Source: Chitinibacter sp. SCUT-21 (GTDB taxonomy: Bacteria; Pseudomonadota; Gammaproteobacteria; Burkholderiales; Chitinibacteraceae). Taken from it: 64,000 nucleotides of DNA. A program made the position numbers and the translations under genes. Positions 36,581 to 46,930 of this stretch are shown here, piece by piece. Under the pieces are notes generated by a model. It made no database searches. It worked only from the letters and a program-made list of their open reading frames with translations, and was not told the DNA's origin. The DNA lies in NCBI GenBank assembly GCA_041874755.1, contig CP102611.1, positions 3,390,475-3,454,474 of the forward strand, read 5' to 3'. The number at the start of each line of letters is the position of its first letter. Positions within the stretch are counted from its first letter, which is position 1.

Positions 36581-39500
36581 ATTGGGCAAGCAATTGAATA
36601 TCACCACCGCTTGCAGCTGTGTTTGTTGTGATCGTGTATTCCGCAACAAGGCGAAACAATGGCCATTTACCGTCTTCATAGGGTTGAATCAATTGAATAA
36701 TCGCACCATCAATTTGGGCTAATTGTTTTTCTATTACCTCGGCGATGCTTGGATGCGCCAGCGCTGCGTTGATATGACAATGCATTGGATCACTTGAAAA
36801 AACTAAATATTGATGTCCAAGGTAACGCTGCCATTGTTGAAATAATTCTGCGTTAGCGATGATAGCTTGATTGCCTGTGATAACTGCGATAACTACTTGT
36901 TGAATTAAATCCCAGTCGCTAGGCCCAAGGCAGGCAATTCTACCTCTACCTCGGTAGCAAAGCTCATTGTGTTCGCCTGTGATTGAGGGCAGCGAGAGTT
37001 TTTGACTCAACGGGCTACGGCGCGCAGCGTCTTCAAGTAGAATTTCCAAATCAACAGCTTGATCTAAATCTGGCCAGAGGTGAACAATTTGGCGTAATTG
37101 TTCAAATAAGGCCGGTAAAGCCTGATAGTGCGGTTGGCATGGGTCACTATTCTTAACCATTCGGAACAATGCCCATGGTCCGCCCGCTTTGGGGCCAGTC
37201 CCCGATTTATTTTGCCCACCAAATGGCTGACTTCCAACCACGGCACCAATTTGATTGCGGTTGATATAGTAGTTACCAATTTGGGTATGCTGAATAATTT
37301 GCTGGATATGGCGATTAATTCGGCTGTGAATGCCAAGCGTTAATCCATAGCCAAGTTGGTTCAGGTGATTGATTAAATCTGATAGCTCGGTGGCTTTGTA
37401 GCGATACACGCAAAGTACTGGACCAAAAATTTCCTCACCCAGTGCGGCTAATGTTGGTAATTCAATAAGAGTGGGCGCAATAAAATGCCCTTGCTGGCAT
37501 TCAATGGGTAGGCGCGTTTGGAAAACGTCGTATCCCAAGCGTCGATAGGTGTTGATTGCAACTTGAATACTGCGTTCCGCCTTTGCGCTGATCACGGGGC
37601 CAATATCGGTGCTAAAACAGTATGGGTCTCCAACCACTAAGTCCAGCATGCATAATTTTAGCCGCTGTATTAATTCGTCTGCGATGGTGTCTTGTACACA
37701 CAATAGGCGTAGGGCTGAGCAGCGTTGACCTGCGCTGTCAAAGGCCGAGCTAATAATATCGCGCAAGGCCTGATCAGCTTGAGCGCTGCTATCTACAATC
37801 ATGGCATTAATCCCGCCAGTTTCGGCAACCAAAACGCCATTGGCACCAAACTCAGCCATTGCGGAACGAATTTTTCTAGCCGTTGCAAGCGATCCAGTAA
37901 AGCTTACGCCGTGACAGCGATGATCATAGGTTAGGGCTGCGCCAATCGCTGTCCCGCCAAGAAGTAGTTGCAATACATCGCTAGGAATACCAGCGCGATA
38001 ACAGGCTTGAATAGCTTCATAGGCAATTAGTGGAGTTTCTGGTGCAGGTTTGGCTATCACGACATTACCTGCGAGAAGTGCAGAACTAATTTGCCCGATA
38101 AAAATGGCCAATGGAAAATTCCATGGGCTAATGGCGACGATGACACCAATCGCTTGCGGTGGATTATTTGCCCAGTTTGCTTTTGCTTGCGCTGCATAGT
38201 AGCGGCAGAAATCGATCGCTTCACGCAACTCGGATTGCGCGTTAATTAGTGTTTTCCCAGCTTCCCGAATCAGTAGGTTGATCAGTGTAATTGAGCTAGC
38301 TTCAAGTTCTGAGGCGAGTTTTTCAATTAAATTGATGCGCAAACTGATATCAAGTTTTTCCCAATTTTCTGCCGCGCAAATGGCCGCAGCAAAAGCATCT
38401 TCAATTGCAGAAAAATCACTTTCAGTGTATTGGCCAATCTGCTGATTTTTGTCGGCAGGATTAACAGCTATAAGGGTATTGCTTTGCTGGTTAATATTTT
38501 TTTTGGTTGTAGCTATATACCTATGCTCATTGAGTGTTGTTAATTTTTCAGCTAGCTGTTTCAAGTGCAAATAGTCTCCCACATCAAATAGTTGCGGTGT
38601 GAGGCGGGGACTAAAAATTCGATTGGGTGCGAGCAGTTTTGTAGGCGTAGCTTCAGTTGATGTGCTCGACTGGATTTGATGCACAAATGACGAGCTAGCG
38701 CCATTTTCAAGAAAGCGGCGCACTAAATAGGGTAGCAGTTGAGTTTGATCCCCAATTGGCGCATAGAGGCGGCAAGGTCGCTCGATACCCAGTTCGTTGG
38801 CGAGCCGATAGACGGTTTCGCCCATGCCATAGAGAGCCTGAAACTCATAATTTTGCAGACCTGCCATTTGATAGATGGCACAAATAGTAAAAGCATTATG
38901 GGTGGCAAATTGGGGGTAAATGCGGTGATTGGCCTGCAGTAAAACTTGCGCGCAAGCCAGATAGGCTTGATCGGTTAATGTTTTATTTGTCCAAACAGGA
39001 TACTGTGAGAGCCCTGCTAATTGAGCAGACTTAATCTCACTATCCCAATAGGCCCCCTTGACCAATCTTACACTGATCGCACGATGGTACTCGCGGGTGT
39101 GTTGACACAGCCACTTAACAATGTGGAGGGCATTTTTTTGATAGGCTTGAATTGCAATGCCCAGCCCACTCCAGGCGATTAACTGTGGCTCCCGCATTAA
39201 GCGATCAAAGAGTTTCAGCGTCAATAATTGCCGCGCGCTTTCCTCCGCATCCACAGTTAAACCAATATCGTAGTGCTTTGCTAGTAGCGCTAAGTCCAAT
39301 AGTCGTGGGTAAAGTTCAGCTTGAATCTGTTCGTCATGCAGGGTATCGAATTTAGGATGCAGCGCTGATAATTTTACCGAGACACTTGGGCCAAACTGGC
39401 CTGCGCCTTGGCTGTATTGGCCAACATGATGAATCGCAGATCGATAGCGTTCGGTGTAGTTTTCGGCCTCTTCTCGGTTTAATGCCGCCTCGCCCAGCAT

Positions 39501-40055
39501 ATCGAAAGAATAGCGAAAATCCACATCTTGTTTGCTTAAAGCAATGGCAATATCGTCGGCCATAATAAATTGGCCTGCTAATATTTTAAGCGCTTTTTTT
39601 ACGGCTTCGCGGATGAGTGGACTTAACGCGGGGGAGTGCAAGTGATCCGCCCAATCCAGACCTAAGGTGGCCCAATTGATTAGCCAAGATGGGCTATTGC
39701 CGCGGTGATCGTGCCAATTGGCCGAGTGCAATTGTTCTTGAATAAAGAGATCAAGCTGATAATGATCTGGGATGCGTAAAACACCTTCGGCCAATTGCAG
39801 TAAAGCTCTGCCAGCTGGGCTAGATAATGGATATTGTGCCAACAGGCTGTCTAATCCCCCCAAGCTTTGGCGTGCAATCCGTAATTTTTGACTAAGTAAA
39901 TGCCCCATCGCATCAGCGCGAAGCCCTTGCTCACCATTGAGTACGCTGATGGATTGAATCTGTCGAGCTGCGCTTTGTTCTTCCAGATACTTTGCTTGTG
40001 CTAGAGCTGTGAATGTTGATGTGAGCTCTGGAATTGCTAACGTTTTGCTTCGCAT
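36579..40055 (-). CDS. putA: bifunctional proline dehydrogenase / P5C dehydrogenase
   Basis: Proline-to-glutamate enzyme (1158 residues). Proline dehydrogenase domain in the first half (RLVKGAYWDSEIK, FATHN, YGMGE). Aldehyde dehydrogenase domain from about 540, with ETGG and catalytic Cys779 in SAGQRCSA. The C-terminal part (about 1000-1158) is the vestigial domain of the long PutA types. There is no ribbon-helix-helix at the N-terminus, so it is probably not an autorepressor as in E. coli (1320 residues). The gene reads as more AT-rich than its neighbours. Convergent with livF. No putP is beside it. Confidence 0.93.
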   Translation of the reverse strand: MRSKTLAIPELTSTFTALAQAKYLEEQSAARQIQSISVLNGEQGLRADAMGHLLSQKLRIARQSLGGLDSLLAQYPLSSPAGRALLQLAEGVLRIPDHYQLDLFIQEQLHSANWHDHRGNSPSWLINWATLGLDWADHLHSPALSPLIREAVKKALKILAGQFIMADDIAIALSKQDVDFRYSFDMLGEAALNREEAENYTERYRSAIHHVGQYSQGAGQFGPSVSVKLSALHPKFDTLHDEQIQAELYPRLLDLALLAKHYDIGLTVDAEESARQLLTLKLFDRLMREPQLIAWSGLGIAIQAYQKNALHIVKWLCQHTREYHRAISVRLVKGAYWDSEIKSAQLAGLSQYPVWTNKTLTDQAYLACAQVLLQANHRIYPQFATHNAFTICAIYQMAGLQNYEFQALYGMGETVYRLANELGIERPCRLYAPIGDQTQLLPYLVRRFLENGASSSFVHQIQSSTSTEATPTKLLAPNRIFSPRLTPQLFDVGDYLHLKQLAEKLTTLNEHRYIATTKKNINQQSNTLIAVNPADKNQQIGQYTESDFSAIEDAFAAAICAAENWEKLDISLRINLIEKLASELEASSITLINLLIREAGKTLINAQSELREAIDFCRYYAAQAKANWANNPPQAIGVIVAISPWNFPLAIFIGQISSALLAGNVVIAKPAPETPLIAYEAIQACYRAGIPSDVLQLLLGGTAIGAALTYDHRCHGVSFTGSLATARKIRSAMAEFGANGVLVAETGGINAMIVDSSAQADQALRDIISSAFDSAGQRCSALRLLCVQDTIADELIQRLKLCMLDLVVGDPYCFSTDIGPVISAKAERSIQVAINTYRRLGYDVFQTRLPIECQQGHFIAPTLIELPTLAALGEEIFGPVLCVYRYKATELSDLINHLNQLGYGLTLGIHSRINRHIQQIIQHTQIGNYYINRNQIGAVVGSQPFGGQNKSGTGPKAGGPWALFRMVKNSDPCQPHYQALPALFEQLRQIVHLWPDLDQAVDLEILLEDAARRSPLSQKLSLPSITGEHNELCYRGRGRIACLGPSDWDLIQQVVIAVITGNQAIIANAELFQQWQRYLGHQYLVFSSDPMHCHINAALAHPSIAEVIEKQLAQIDGAIIQLIQPYEDGKWPLFRLVAEYTITTNTAASGGDIQLLAQ

Positions 40056-40123
40056 GACTTGATTCCAAAGTGGTCGAGTTTGCGTGCGCCTTTCTTGGGT
40101 TAAATCATGAATACAGGGCTAGC

Positions 40124-41755
40124 TTAAACGGTGAAACGATGAATTGTTTTATCCAGGTCTTGTGCAATATCACTGAGTCGCATCGATAGCTCGTTGGTGC
40201 TTTGTGCTGCGCTATGGTTTTCTTCACTCGCTTGGGAGATCTGCTCAACATGGCGCGCAATTTCTTGGCTGGCTGAGCTTTGTTCTTTAATCGCGTTGCT
40301 GATGCTGGCAATGTGTTCCACGGAGCGGCTGGTGACCGCTTCAATCAGTGACAAAGCTTCTGCTACGCTTTCTGTGCTACGAACGCCATCCTCTACTAAT
40401 TTGCCGGCTGAGCGCATTCCTTCGGCCGCGGTACTGGTATCACGCTGAACGGAATCAATTTTGCTGGTGATTTCTACCGTGGCTTGCGTGGTGCGTTCTG
40501 CTAATTTGCGCACTTCATCAGCCACCACGGCAAACCCACGGCCAAGATCTCCTGCTCGGGCTGCTTCAATGGCCGCATTCAATGCTAATAAATTGGTTTG
40601 ATCGGCGATGTCTTTGATCACCATCGCAATACTGCCAATTTCATCTGATCGCTGGTTCAGCTGCAAAATGAGCTCAGATGATCGGGTAATGGAAGCTGCA
40701 ATTTGATTGATTTCGGTAGCTGCCCGATGTGCAGTTACCGAGCCTTCAGACGCGGTTTGTGCTGCTTCCCGCGATTCATGTTCCATATTTTGAGCATTGT
40801 CGGCAATCATATGAACACTTACTGACATTTGCTCAATCGCCGCAGCAGTGGAGGCCGCCGCTTCTGCTTGCAGCTGAGACGCATTCGTCACTTGTCCTGA
40901 GGCTTTTGCTAACTCGTGCGCAGCGGTGACAACAAGTTTAGAGTTGTTATTAGCTTGCCCAATCACCTCACACATACCACTAAATAGGCGATTTAGTACG
41001 GTAGCAGTCTGACCAATTTCATCCATATTTTTAATGGCTAATCGGCGGCCAATATGTCCACTGCGATCAATCTCGGTAATCTCTTGTTGGATGGCGGCCA
41101 GTGGCTTGCGTACTGATTGGCTTATGTAGACCGCTGCAAAAATGCCTAATGCGGTAGCGATGACGATAAGGGTGAGTGTTTTGGTCAGCGTTAATTCTTC
41201 TTTTTCTTTAATTTTGCCTGAAATTTGTTTTACCGAGGTAATTGCAGTCTCAGCATGCTCATCGGAATCCTCTGCTAATTTTCGCACCACCGATTTATAT
41301 TTATCAAAAGCTGCGTTTGCGTCATGGGTGGTACTAAAAGCGCCGGCTTGTACCTGTGCTGCGATCTCATTGAAACTTGCCTCATAAGCGCTTAGTGATT
41401 CCGATAGGCCATTGAGCTCTTTTTTTTGTTGGTCGTTAGCGATTGTATTTAAATCTGCCAGTGTTTTTCGCGAACTGGCCACGGTCTCATCCCATTTTTT
41501 CTTATATTCCTGCACTTTTTCAGGCTTGTTCAAATTGATGAATAAATCCTTTTCAAAGCGGCGCAGTTGTAGCATATCTTCAGCAAAATCATTCATCCCT
41601 ATGCCATAGACCAAGTCCGTTTTCAGTAAATTATCAATGGTTTCGGCAGAACTGCGCATCTGGAAAATACCTATCGCACCGACGATGACTAGTAGAGCCA
41701 TTAGCAGCGTAAAGCCAGCGGTAATTTTGCGAGCTATAGAAAGACGTTGGAACAT
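40124..41755 (-). CDS. methyl-accepting chemotaxis protein
   Basis: A 543-residue chemoreceptor: N-terminal membrane anchor (about 9-30), a periplasmic four-helix-bundle-like domain (about 35-185) with a second membrane segment at about 190-212, HAMP (about 215-265), and the signalling domain with the hairpin [20 protein letters not shown] (usual form [18 protein letters not shown]; here DLG replaces EQG). No C-terminal NWETF-type pentapeptide. Ligand unknown. Lies next to putA, with 68 bases between. Confidence 0.92.
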   Translation of the reverse strand: MFQRLSIARKITAGFTLLMALLVIVGAIGIFQMRSSAETIDNLLKTDLVYGIGMNDFAEDMLQLRRFEKDLFINLNKPEKVQEYKKKWDETVASSRKTLADLNTIANDQQKKELNGLSESLSAYEASFNEIAAQVQAGAFSTTHDANAAFDKYKSVVRKLAEDSDEHAETAITSVKQISGKIKEKEELTLTKTLTLIVIATALGIFAAVYISQSVRKPLAAIQQEITEIDRSGHIGRRLAIKNMDEIGQTATVLNRLFSGMCEVIGQANNNSKLVVTAAHELAKASGQVTNASQLQAEAAASTAAAIEQMSVSVHMIADNAQNMEHESREAAQTASEGSVTAHRAATEINQIAASITRSSELILQLNQRSDEIGSIAMVIKDIADQTNLLALNAAIEAARAGDLGRGFAVVADEVRKLAERTTQATVEITSKIDSVQRDTSTAAEGMRSAGKLVEDGVRSTESVAEALSLIEAVTSRSVEHIASISNAIKEQSSASQEIARHVEQISQASEENHSAAQSTNELSMRLSDIAQDLDKTIHRFTV

Positions 41756-41906
41756 GGCGTCACCTTTTGGGCAAGAATACTTTCAATCAGTATATAAGCC
41801 GTGTTGTTCATAGCAAGCCTAGCGTGTATTTTTCATCCCTAGTGTGCAACTGGAGCATTTGATAAATAACTGTAATAATTACGCTTTTTGTGAGTTGGGA
41901 TAGTCG

Positions 41907-42296
41907 ATGTCTGAAGTGCAGGAATTAACGCCATATGAATTACTCGGTGGCGAGGCGGTGCTAAGAAAATTAGTTGATCGTTTTTACGACATTATGGAAA
42001 CGGATCAACGCGCCGCGGGCATTAATGCAATGCACGGCAAAGATACGACCTTGATCCGAGAAAAGCTGTTTGAATTTTTGTCGGGCTGGTTGGGCGGGCC
42101 GCAATTATTTATTGAAAAATATGGGCATCCCCGTTTGCGCGCACGCCATATGCCATTCTCAATTGGTGAGGCGGAACGCAATCAGTGGCTGTTATGCATG
42201 TATCAGGCCATGAATGAAATCCCAATGAGCCAAGAATTGCGAGAACACTTGGAGCAGGCATTTTTCAAAACCGCTGATTTTATGCGCAATCAGTAG
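41907..42296 (+). CDS. group II truncated hemoglobin
   Basis: A 129-residue truncated globin of the trHbO type (YjbI-like): FYDIM and the proximal histidine in RARHMPF, Trp at G8 (NQWLLCMYQAM), and Tyr in the distal start (YELLGGEAVLRKLVDRFY). It binds oxygen or nitric oxide and is linked to oxidative and nitrosative stress in the family. A standalone gene with a bidirectional terminator after it. Confidence 0.88.
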   Translation: MSEVQELTPYELLGGEAVLRKLVDRFYDIMETDQRAAGINAMHGKDTTLIREKLFEFLSGWLGGPQLFIEKYGHPRLRARHMPFSIGEAERNQWLLCMYQAMNEIPMSQELREHLEQAFFKTADFMRNQ

Positions 42297-42346
42297 GGGT
42301 ATTGGCCGCTATTGATTGATGGATAATGTTTTCAAAGCAATACATC

Positions 42347-42374
42347 AAAAAAGGTCGCCAAGGCGACCTTTTTT
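42347..42374. terminator. bidirectional terminator between globin gene and trmL
   Basis: Near-perfect palindrome: AAAAAAGGTCGCC / GGCGACCTTTTTT with a 2-base centre. Ends the + strand globin gene; the trmL stop is two bases downstream on the - strand. Confidence 0.92.
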
Positions 42375-42375
42375 G

Positions 42376-42840
42376 TTATAAACCGCCAGCAAAATCATTT
42401 TGCCTCCAGGCCTCGTATACCGTGATGGCTACGGCATTCGATAGATTGAGGCTGCGATTATCTGGGTGCATCGGTAAGCGAATACGATCGTGTGGCTCAA
42501 ATTCGGCCAAAATTTCAGCGGGTAGCCCGCGTGTTTCGGGGCCAAATACTAAAACATCGCCCGGTTTGTATTGCACTAAATCGTAGCGTTGTGAGCCTTT
42601 GGTGGTGCCAGCAAAAAAACGCTTGCCCGCCAACGCTGCGCGACATGCCGCCCAGTCTTCGTGCACCTGCATTTCGGCGTACTCATGGTAATCCAAGCCG
42701 GCGCGCCGCATTTTAGTGTCGTCCAACGGAAAGCCAAGTGGCTTGACCAGATGCAAACGACAGCCCGTATTGGCGGCCAGGCGAATAATATTGCCGGTAT
42801 TAGGCGGGATTTCAGGTTGGAATAAAACAATATCAAACAT
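42376..42840 (-). CDS. trmL: tRNA (cytidine(34)-2'-O)-methyltransferase
   Basis: SPOUT methyltransferase (154 residues) modifying the wobble base of tRNA-Leu. Knot motifs are IVLFQPEIPPNTGNIIRLAA, VFGPETRGLP, and RLPMHPDNRSLNLSNAVAI, all diagnostic of TrmL (formerly YibK). Length is typical. Confidence 0.94.
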   Translation of the reverse strand: MFDIVLFQPEIPPNTGNIIRLAANTGCRLHLVKPLGFPLDDTKMRRAGLDYHEYAEMQVHEDWAACRAALAGKRFFAGTTKGSQRYDLVQYKPGDVLVFGPETRGLPAEILAEFEPHDRIRLPMHPDNRSLNLSNAVAITVYEAWRQNDFAGGL

Positions 42841-42917
42841 AGATTTTTAGTAAGCTGATCAATGGGTTGGTATATAGATTGACTGATCTTGTTCGAGCTC
42901 TACACTGCAAGGAGTCA

Positions 42918-43319
42918 ATGTCCATATGGGGCTGGTATATGCGCATGATACCAAAGGAAGTCTTAATCGCCGCGACCAAGATGGCAAAATTAGATGGTTT
43001 AACGCCAGAGCAAACGATGTCCTTGGTTTTTCGCGCACTAGATCATGAATTGAGCGAGCAAAACGGGCGAAAAATCAATCTGGCACGTACACCGGGAATT
43101 GGGAAGGCGATTTACGCCGCCTTGTTTGCCTACCCCGTCGAATTCATTCCAGATCAAAATTCACCCAATGGCTGGTGTTGGGATGTTGTGCTTCCAGAGC
43201 ATGGCTACGGCCAAGCCTTTGAGCAGATGTTTCTTCAAGCGCAAATTAATGTCGATGAGCAACGCCAGCATCGGAAAGGTTACAGTCAAACTGACATTGC
43301 GCAAAACCAAAGGTTTTAG
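42918..43319 (+). CDS. hypothetical protein
   Basis: A 133-residue soluble protein not recognised. The start is uncertain: ATG 42918 has AAGGAG three bases before it, while ATG 42939 or 42945 would be spaced better after GGGG; the open frame from 42867 uses TTG. It has a helical, amphipathic front (PKEVLIAATKMAKLDGLTPEQTM), a central PGIGKAIYAAL motif, and a charged end. It lies between trmL and purU with its own leader; nothing suggests its role. Confidence 0.5.
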   Translation: MSIWGWYMRMIPKEVLIAATKMAKLDGLTPEQTMSLVFRALDHELSEQNGRKINLARTPGIGKAIYAALFAYPVEFIPDQNSPNGWCWDVVLPEHGYGQAFEQMFLQAQINVDEQRQHRKGYSQTDIAQNQRF

Positions 43320-43382
43320 CCTGACATCAAGGGCTTGTGGCTGTTAGAATCAATCTAAATAATTGTTTGCCAAAGATGATTT

Positions 43383-44237
43383 ATGACCCACACCGCCACC
43401 TTGCTCATTAGCTGCCCAGACCGCAAAGGCCTGTCTGCGGCGATTGCTAATTTTTTGTATACCTATAACGCCAATATCGTTCATTCTGATCAGCACCAAG
43501 ACAGCACGGATAATCTGTTTTTAATGCGTATTGAATGGGATTTGTCCGACTTTACCCTTGATATGAACGCTTTTTCTGCCGCCTTCCAGCCGATTGCCGA
43601 TCGCTTTGAAATGACTTGGAAAGTGGCATTATCAAATCGCCCGCAAAAAATGGCGATTTTCGTGTCGAAATACGATCACTGTTTAGTCGATTTGCTGCAT
43701 CGCCATAAAAGCGGTGAACTGAAATGCGAAATCCCGCTGATTATTTCCAATCACGAAGATTGCCGCGCGTTGGCTGACTTTTACGGTATTGAATACCACG
43801 TGATTCCAGTCACCAAAGACAATAAAGCCGAAGCTGAAGCCAAGCAAAAAGCGCTGTTGCAGGAAAAAGGCATCGACCTCATCGTGCTGGCGCGCTATAT
43901 GCAGGTGCTCAGCCACGAATTTACCGCAGCTTACCCGCAGCGCGTGATTAATATCCACCACAGTTTCTTGCCAGCCTTTGATGGCGCAAAACCGTATCAT
44001 CGCGCGTTTGCGCGCGGCGTGAAGCTGATCGGCGCAACCAGCCATTACGTCACCGAAGTATTGGACGATGGCCCAATCATCGAGCAAGACGTTAATCGTA
44101 TTACGCACAGTGACGACGTGGATGATCTGATCCAGATCGGCCGCGACTTGGAGCGCGTCGTACTGTCGCGCGCGGTGCGCTGGCATCTGGAACACCGTGT
44201 GTTGGTGTATTCAAACAAGACGGTGATTTTTAATTAA
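43383..44237 (+). CDS. purU: formyltetrahydrofolate deformylase
   Basis: Hydrolyses 10-formyl-THF to THF and formate, supplying formate for purine synthesis and balancing C1 pools (284 residues). N-terminal ACT domain (about 1-80, ISCPDRKGLSAAIA), C-terminal formyltransferase-like domain with NIHHSFLPAF and the catalytic Asp in DDGPIIEQ. Length and layout match PurU. Terminator after. Confidence 0.95.
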   Translation: MTHTATLLISCPDRKGLSAAIANFLYTYNANIVHSDQHQDSTDNLFLMRIEWDLSDFTLDMNAFSAAFQPIADRFEMTWKVALSNRPQKMAIFVSKYDHCLVDLLHRHKSGELKCEIPLIISNHEDCRALADFYGIEYHVIPVTKDNKAEAEAKQKALLQEKGIDLIVLARYMQVLSHEFTAAYPQRVINIHHSFLPAFDGAKPYHRAFARGVKLIGATSHYVTEVLDDGPIIEQDVNRITHSDDVDDLIQIGRDLERVVLSRAVRWHLEHRVLVYSNKTVIFN

Positions 44238-44256
44238 GCGGCATCATTCACCAAAT

Positions 44257-44285
44257 AAATAGGCCACGGATGTGGCCTATTTTTA
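44257..44285. terminator. bidirectional terminator between purU and glnD
   Basis: Stem AAATAGGCCAC / GTGGCCTATTT with a 4-base loop, then T-rich sequence. The glnD stop lies within its 3' side on the - strand. Confidence 0.85.
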
Positions 44286-46859
44286 TTTCGCAGGACTTAG
44301 CGCCTGCAATAACTCATTTTCAATCTGTAAACGCGCACGCTCGTCACCCAGCACGCTGCCGCTGACCAAGAAATTGTCCTCGGCGCGCTCGCCCAAGGTC
44401 ATGATTTTGGCTGATTGAATTTCAATGCGGTTGCTGGCCAAAATTCGCGCAATCGTTGATAGCAAGCCGGGTCGATCGCCTGCCATAATTGCCAAGACGA
44501 AGTATTTGCCTTTTTCATCGGCACGCAATTGCACGTGCGTTTGCACCGGGAAATGCTTTTGCTGGCGCGATAGTCGCGCGCTGGGCGCGGCTTGCAGTGG
44601 CAGTTTTTTCTCAATCCTCTGCGCCAGCTCGTATTCGACATAATTGATCAGATCGCGATACGAGGTATTGAGGCTATCTGGAATAAAGACATAGAAAGTA
44701 TCAAGCGCGTAGCCGTGCGTAGTGGTGTGAATATGCGCATCGAAAATGCTGTAACCGGCGCGCTCAAAAAAGCTGCAAATTTGTGCGAATAAATCCGGCT
44801 GATCGAGCGTATACACGACCACTTGCAAGCCTTCGCCCGATTCGGAAAGTTTGGCTTTTACAATCGGTTTTTCGCTATTGATATGCGTCAGCAAAACGCG
44901 CGTATGCCACGCAATATCGCGCGCATCATGGCGCAGGAAATACACTGTATCAAGTTTGCTCCAGAATGGCTGATGCGCGTCTTCGCGGAAACCATATAAG
45001 CGCAGTAGGCGTAGTGCTTCGTCTTGCCGCTCGTTCAGCCATGAATGCGCGGTAATGTTTTGGCTATTCAGATAGCGCGCCGTGCCTTTGAATAAGTCTT
45101 CCAGCAGCTTGGCTTTCCACGCATTCCACACTTTCGGGCTGGTGCCGCGAATATCGGCCACGGTTAGCAAATACAGCGCATTCAGATGACGTTGATCTTT
45201 GACGAGCGCGGCGAATTCGGCGATCACATCTGGGTCGTACACGTCTTGTTTCTGCGCAATCGACGACATGGTTAAATGATGTGTCACCAGCCACACAATC
45301 AAATCGCGATCGTCTTGCGGCAGCGGGTGCTGTTCGACCCAATGGCGGGTAATCGCTGCGCCCAATTGCGAATGATCGCCACCACGGCCTTTGCCGATGT
45401 CATGAAACAGCGCGGCTAAATACAGTACTTCTGGTCGTTCAAACTCTTCCAGCAGGCGCGAGCACAGCGGGTATTCGTGCGTAAAGGCATTCACCGCAAA
45501 GCGGCGCACATTGCGCAGCACCATCAGCGTATGTTCGTCGACGGTGTAAACATGGAATAAATCATGTTGCATGCGGCCGACAATATCGCCGAATTCTGGA
45601 ATATAGCGGCCCAACACGCCGTATTGATTCATACGGCGCAAAATACGCGTTAAGCCGCGTGGCTCGCGGAACAGCGCAATGAATAATTGCCGGTTATGCG
45701 GGTTGGCTAGGAAATCATCGTCGATTTTATGTCGTGCATGCCACAGCGCGCGTAGCGTTTCCGGCGCAATATCGCGCGCTTCGCGACGCTGCTCGAAATG
45801 CAAAAACAGCGCCAGAATGCTTTCCGGTTTGCGCTCAAACAGCGCAGGGTCGGTGATTTCCAGTAAGTCGTCACGAATCTGAAAATCATTGCAAATCTGT
45901 ATCGTTTGCCGCCCGATAAACGAGAAAATCCGCGCGCGTAGCGCTTGCACCAAGACCGGAACGAGCTGGGTGACGATGCGCGCGGCCAAATAATATTCGG
46001 CCATTAGCGCTTCGGAGGCGCGCTGCGTAATGCGGCCGGCGGCGGATAAATCGTCAAAGCCAAACTCTTTCGCCAGCGGGTGCTGATAGTCAAACAAAAT
46101 GCGGTCTTCGCGGCGGCGCGCGCGCCAGTGTAAGGCGATGCGATAGGTGCGTAGCACGCGTTCGGCCTCGCACAGTTTTTGGTTTTCTTCAAAGGTCAGC
46201 ATGCCCAGCGCCGCGAGCGCGTGCCAGTCGCGTCCAAGGCGCTGGCTAGCGGCGATCCAGCCGATTAAGTGCAAATCGCGCAAGCCGCCCGGCGCTTCTT
46301 TGATATTCGGTTCCAGCTTGTAAGTGGCGTTTTGAAATTTGCCGTAACGCGCTTGCTGCTCGATCAGTTTGGCGTCAAAAAATTCTTTTGGATCAATGTG
46401 CTGGTGCACCGTATCCATAAAACTGGCAAAGCGAGCCTCGTCGCCGACCAACAAGCGCGATTCGAGTAGCGCAGTTTGGACGGTGATGTCTTTTTCGGCT
46501 TCATTCAAGCAGTCTGCAATCGTGCGCACCGAATGGCCGACTTCAAGACCGATATCCCACAACTCACCAACGAAAATTTCTAATTTTTCTAGTAACGCAG
46601 GGCTGGGTTGGTCGGGCAATAAAATCAGTAAATCAATATCGGATGAGGGGTATAGTTCGCCACGCCCGTAACCACCTACCGCAGCGAGTAATACCTCGCT
46701 GTTAAATTCGTGCCGATTCCACAACTCGCTCAGCGTGGTATCGGTTAAACGTGCCAGCTCGCCCAATAGTGGCGCGGCTTTGGAGGGCACGGTAAAACGC
46801 TCGCGTAGCGCGGCTTTAGCAGTGGCGTACGATTCACGAATGGCGGTAACGGAACGCAT
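44283..46859 (-). CDS. glnD: bifunctional PII uridylyltransferase / uridylyl-removing enzyme
   Basis: Primary nitrogen sensor (858 residues) that adds or removes UMP on PII proteins in response to glutamine. Nucleotidyltransferase domain with GGYGRGE and DIDLL (about 65-80), a central PII-UT helical domain, an HD domain (HDIGKGRGGDHSQ, about 485-500) for removal, and two ACT domains at the C-terminus (from about 665). It lies next to map; no glnB is visible here. Confidence 0.95.
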   Translation of the reverse strand: MRSVTAIRESYATAKAALRERFTVPSKAAPLLGELARLTDTTLSELWNRHEFNSEVLLAAVGGYGRGELYPSSDIDLLILLPDQPSPALLEKLEIFVGELWDIGLEVGHSVRTIADCLNEAEKDITVQTALLESRLLVGDEARFASFMDTVHQHIDPKEFFDAKLIEQQARYGKFQNATYKLEPNIKEAPGGLRDLHLIGWIAASQRLGRDWHALAALGMLTFEENQKLCEAERVLRTYRIALHWRARRREDRILFDYQHPLAKEFGFDDLSAAGRITQRASEALMAEYYLAARIVTQLVPVLVQALRARIFSFIGRQTIQICNDFQIRDDLLEITDPALFERKPESILALFLHFEQRREARDIAPETLRALWHARHKIDDDFLANPHNRQLFIALFREPRGLTRILRRMNQYGVLGRYIPEFGDIVGRMQHDLFHVYTVDEHTLMVLRNVRRFAVNAFTHEYPLCSRLLEEFERPEVLYLAALFHDIGKGRGGDHSQLGAAITRHWVEQHPLPQDDRDLIVWLVTHHLTMSSIAQKQDVYDPDVIAEFAALVKDQRHLNALYLLTVADIRGTSPKVWNAWKAKLLEDLFKGTARYLNSQNITAHSWLNERQDEALRLLRLYGFREDAHQPFWSKLDTVYFLRHDARDIAWHTRVLLTHINSEKPIVKAKLSESGEGLQVVVYTLDQPDLFAQICSFFERAGYSIFDAHIHTTTHGYALDTFYVFIPDSLNTSYRDLINYVEYELAQRIEKKLPLQAAPSARLSRQQKHFPVQTHVQLRADEKGKYFVLAIMAGDRPGLLSTIARILASNRIEIQSAKIMTLGERAEDNFLVSGSVLGDERARLQIENELLQALSPAK

Positions 46860-46880
46860 AATTCAACCTTTTACAACACG

Positions 46881-46909
46881 AAAAAAAGGGTATTGCCATG
46901 CAATACCCT
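46881..46909 (-). terminator. terminator of map
   Basis: On the - strand: 9-base stem AGGGTATTG / CAATACCCT with a 5-base loop, then T7. Sits between map and glnD. Confidence 0.9.
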
Positions 46910-46930
46910 GATCTATTCAACTACAGACAA

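Noticed and set aside
43683..44195. 170-codon - strand frame within purU
   Set aside because: Antisense shadow of a core gene.
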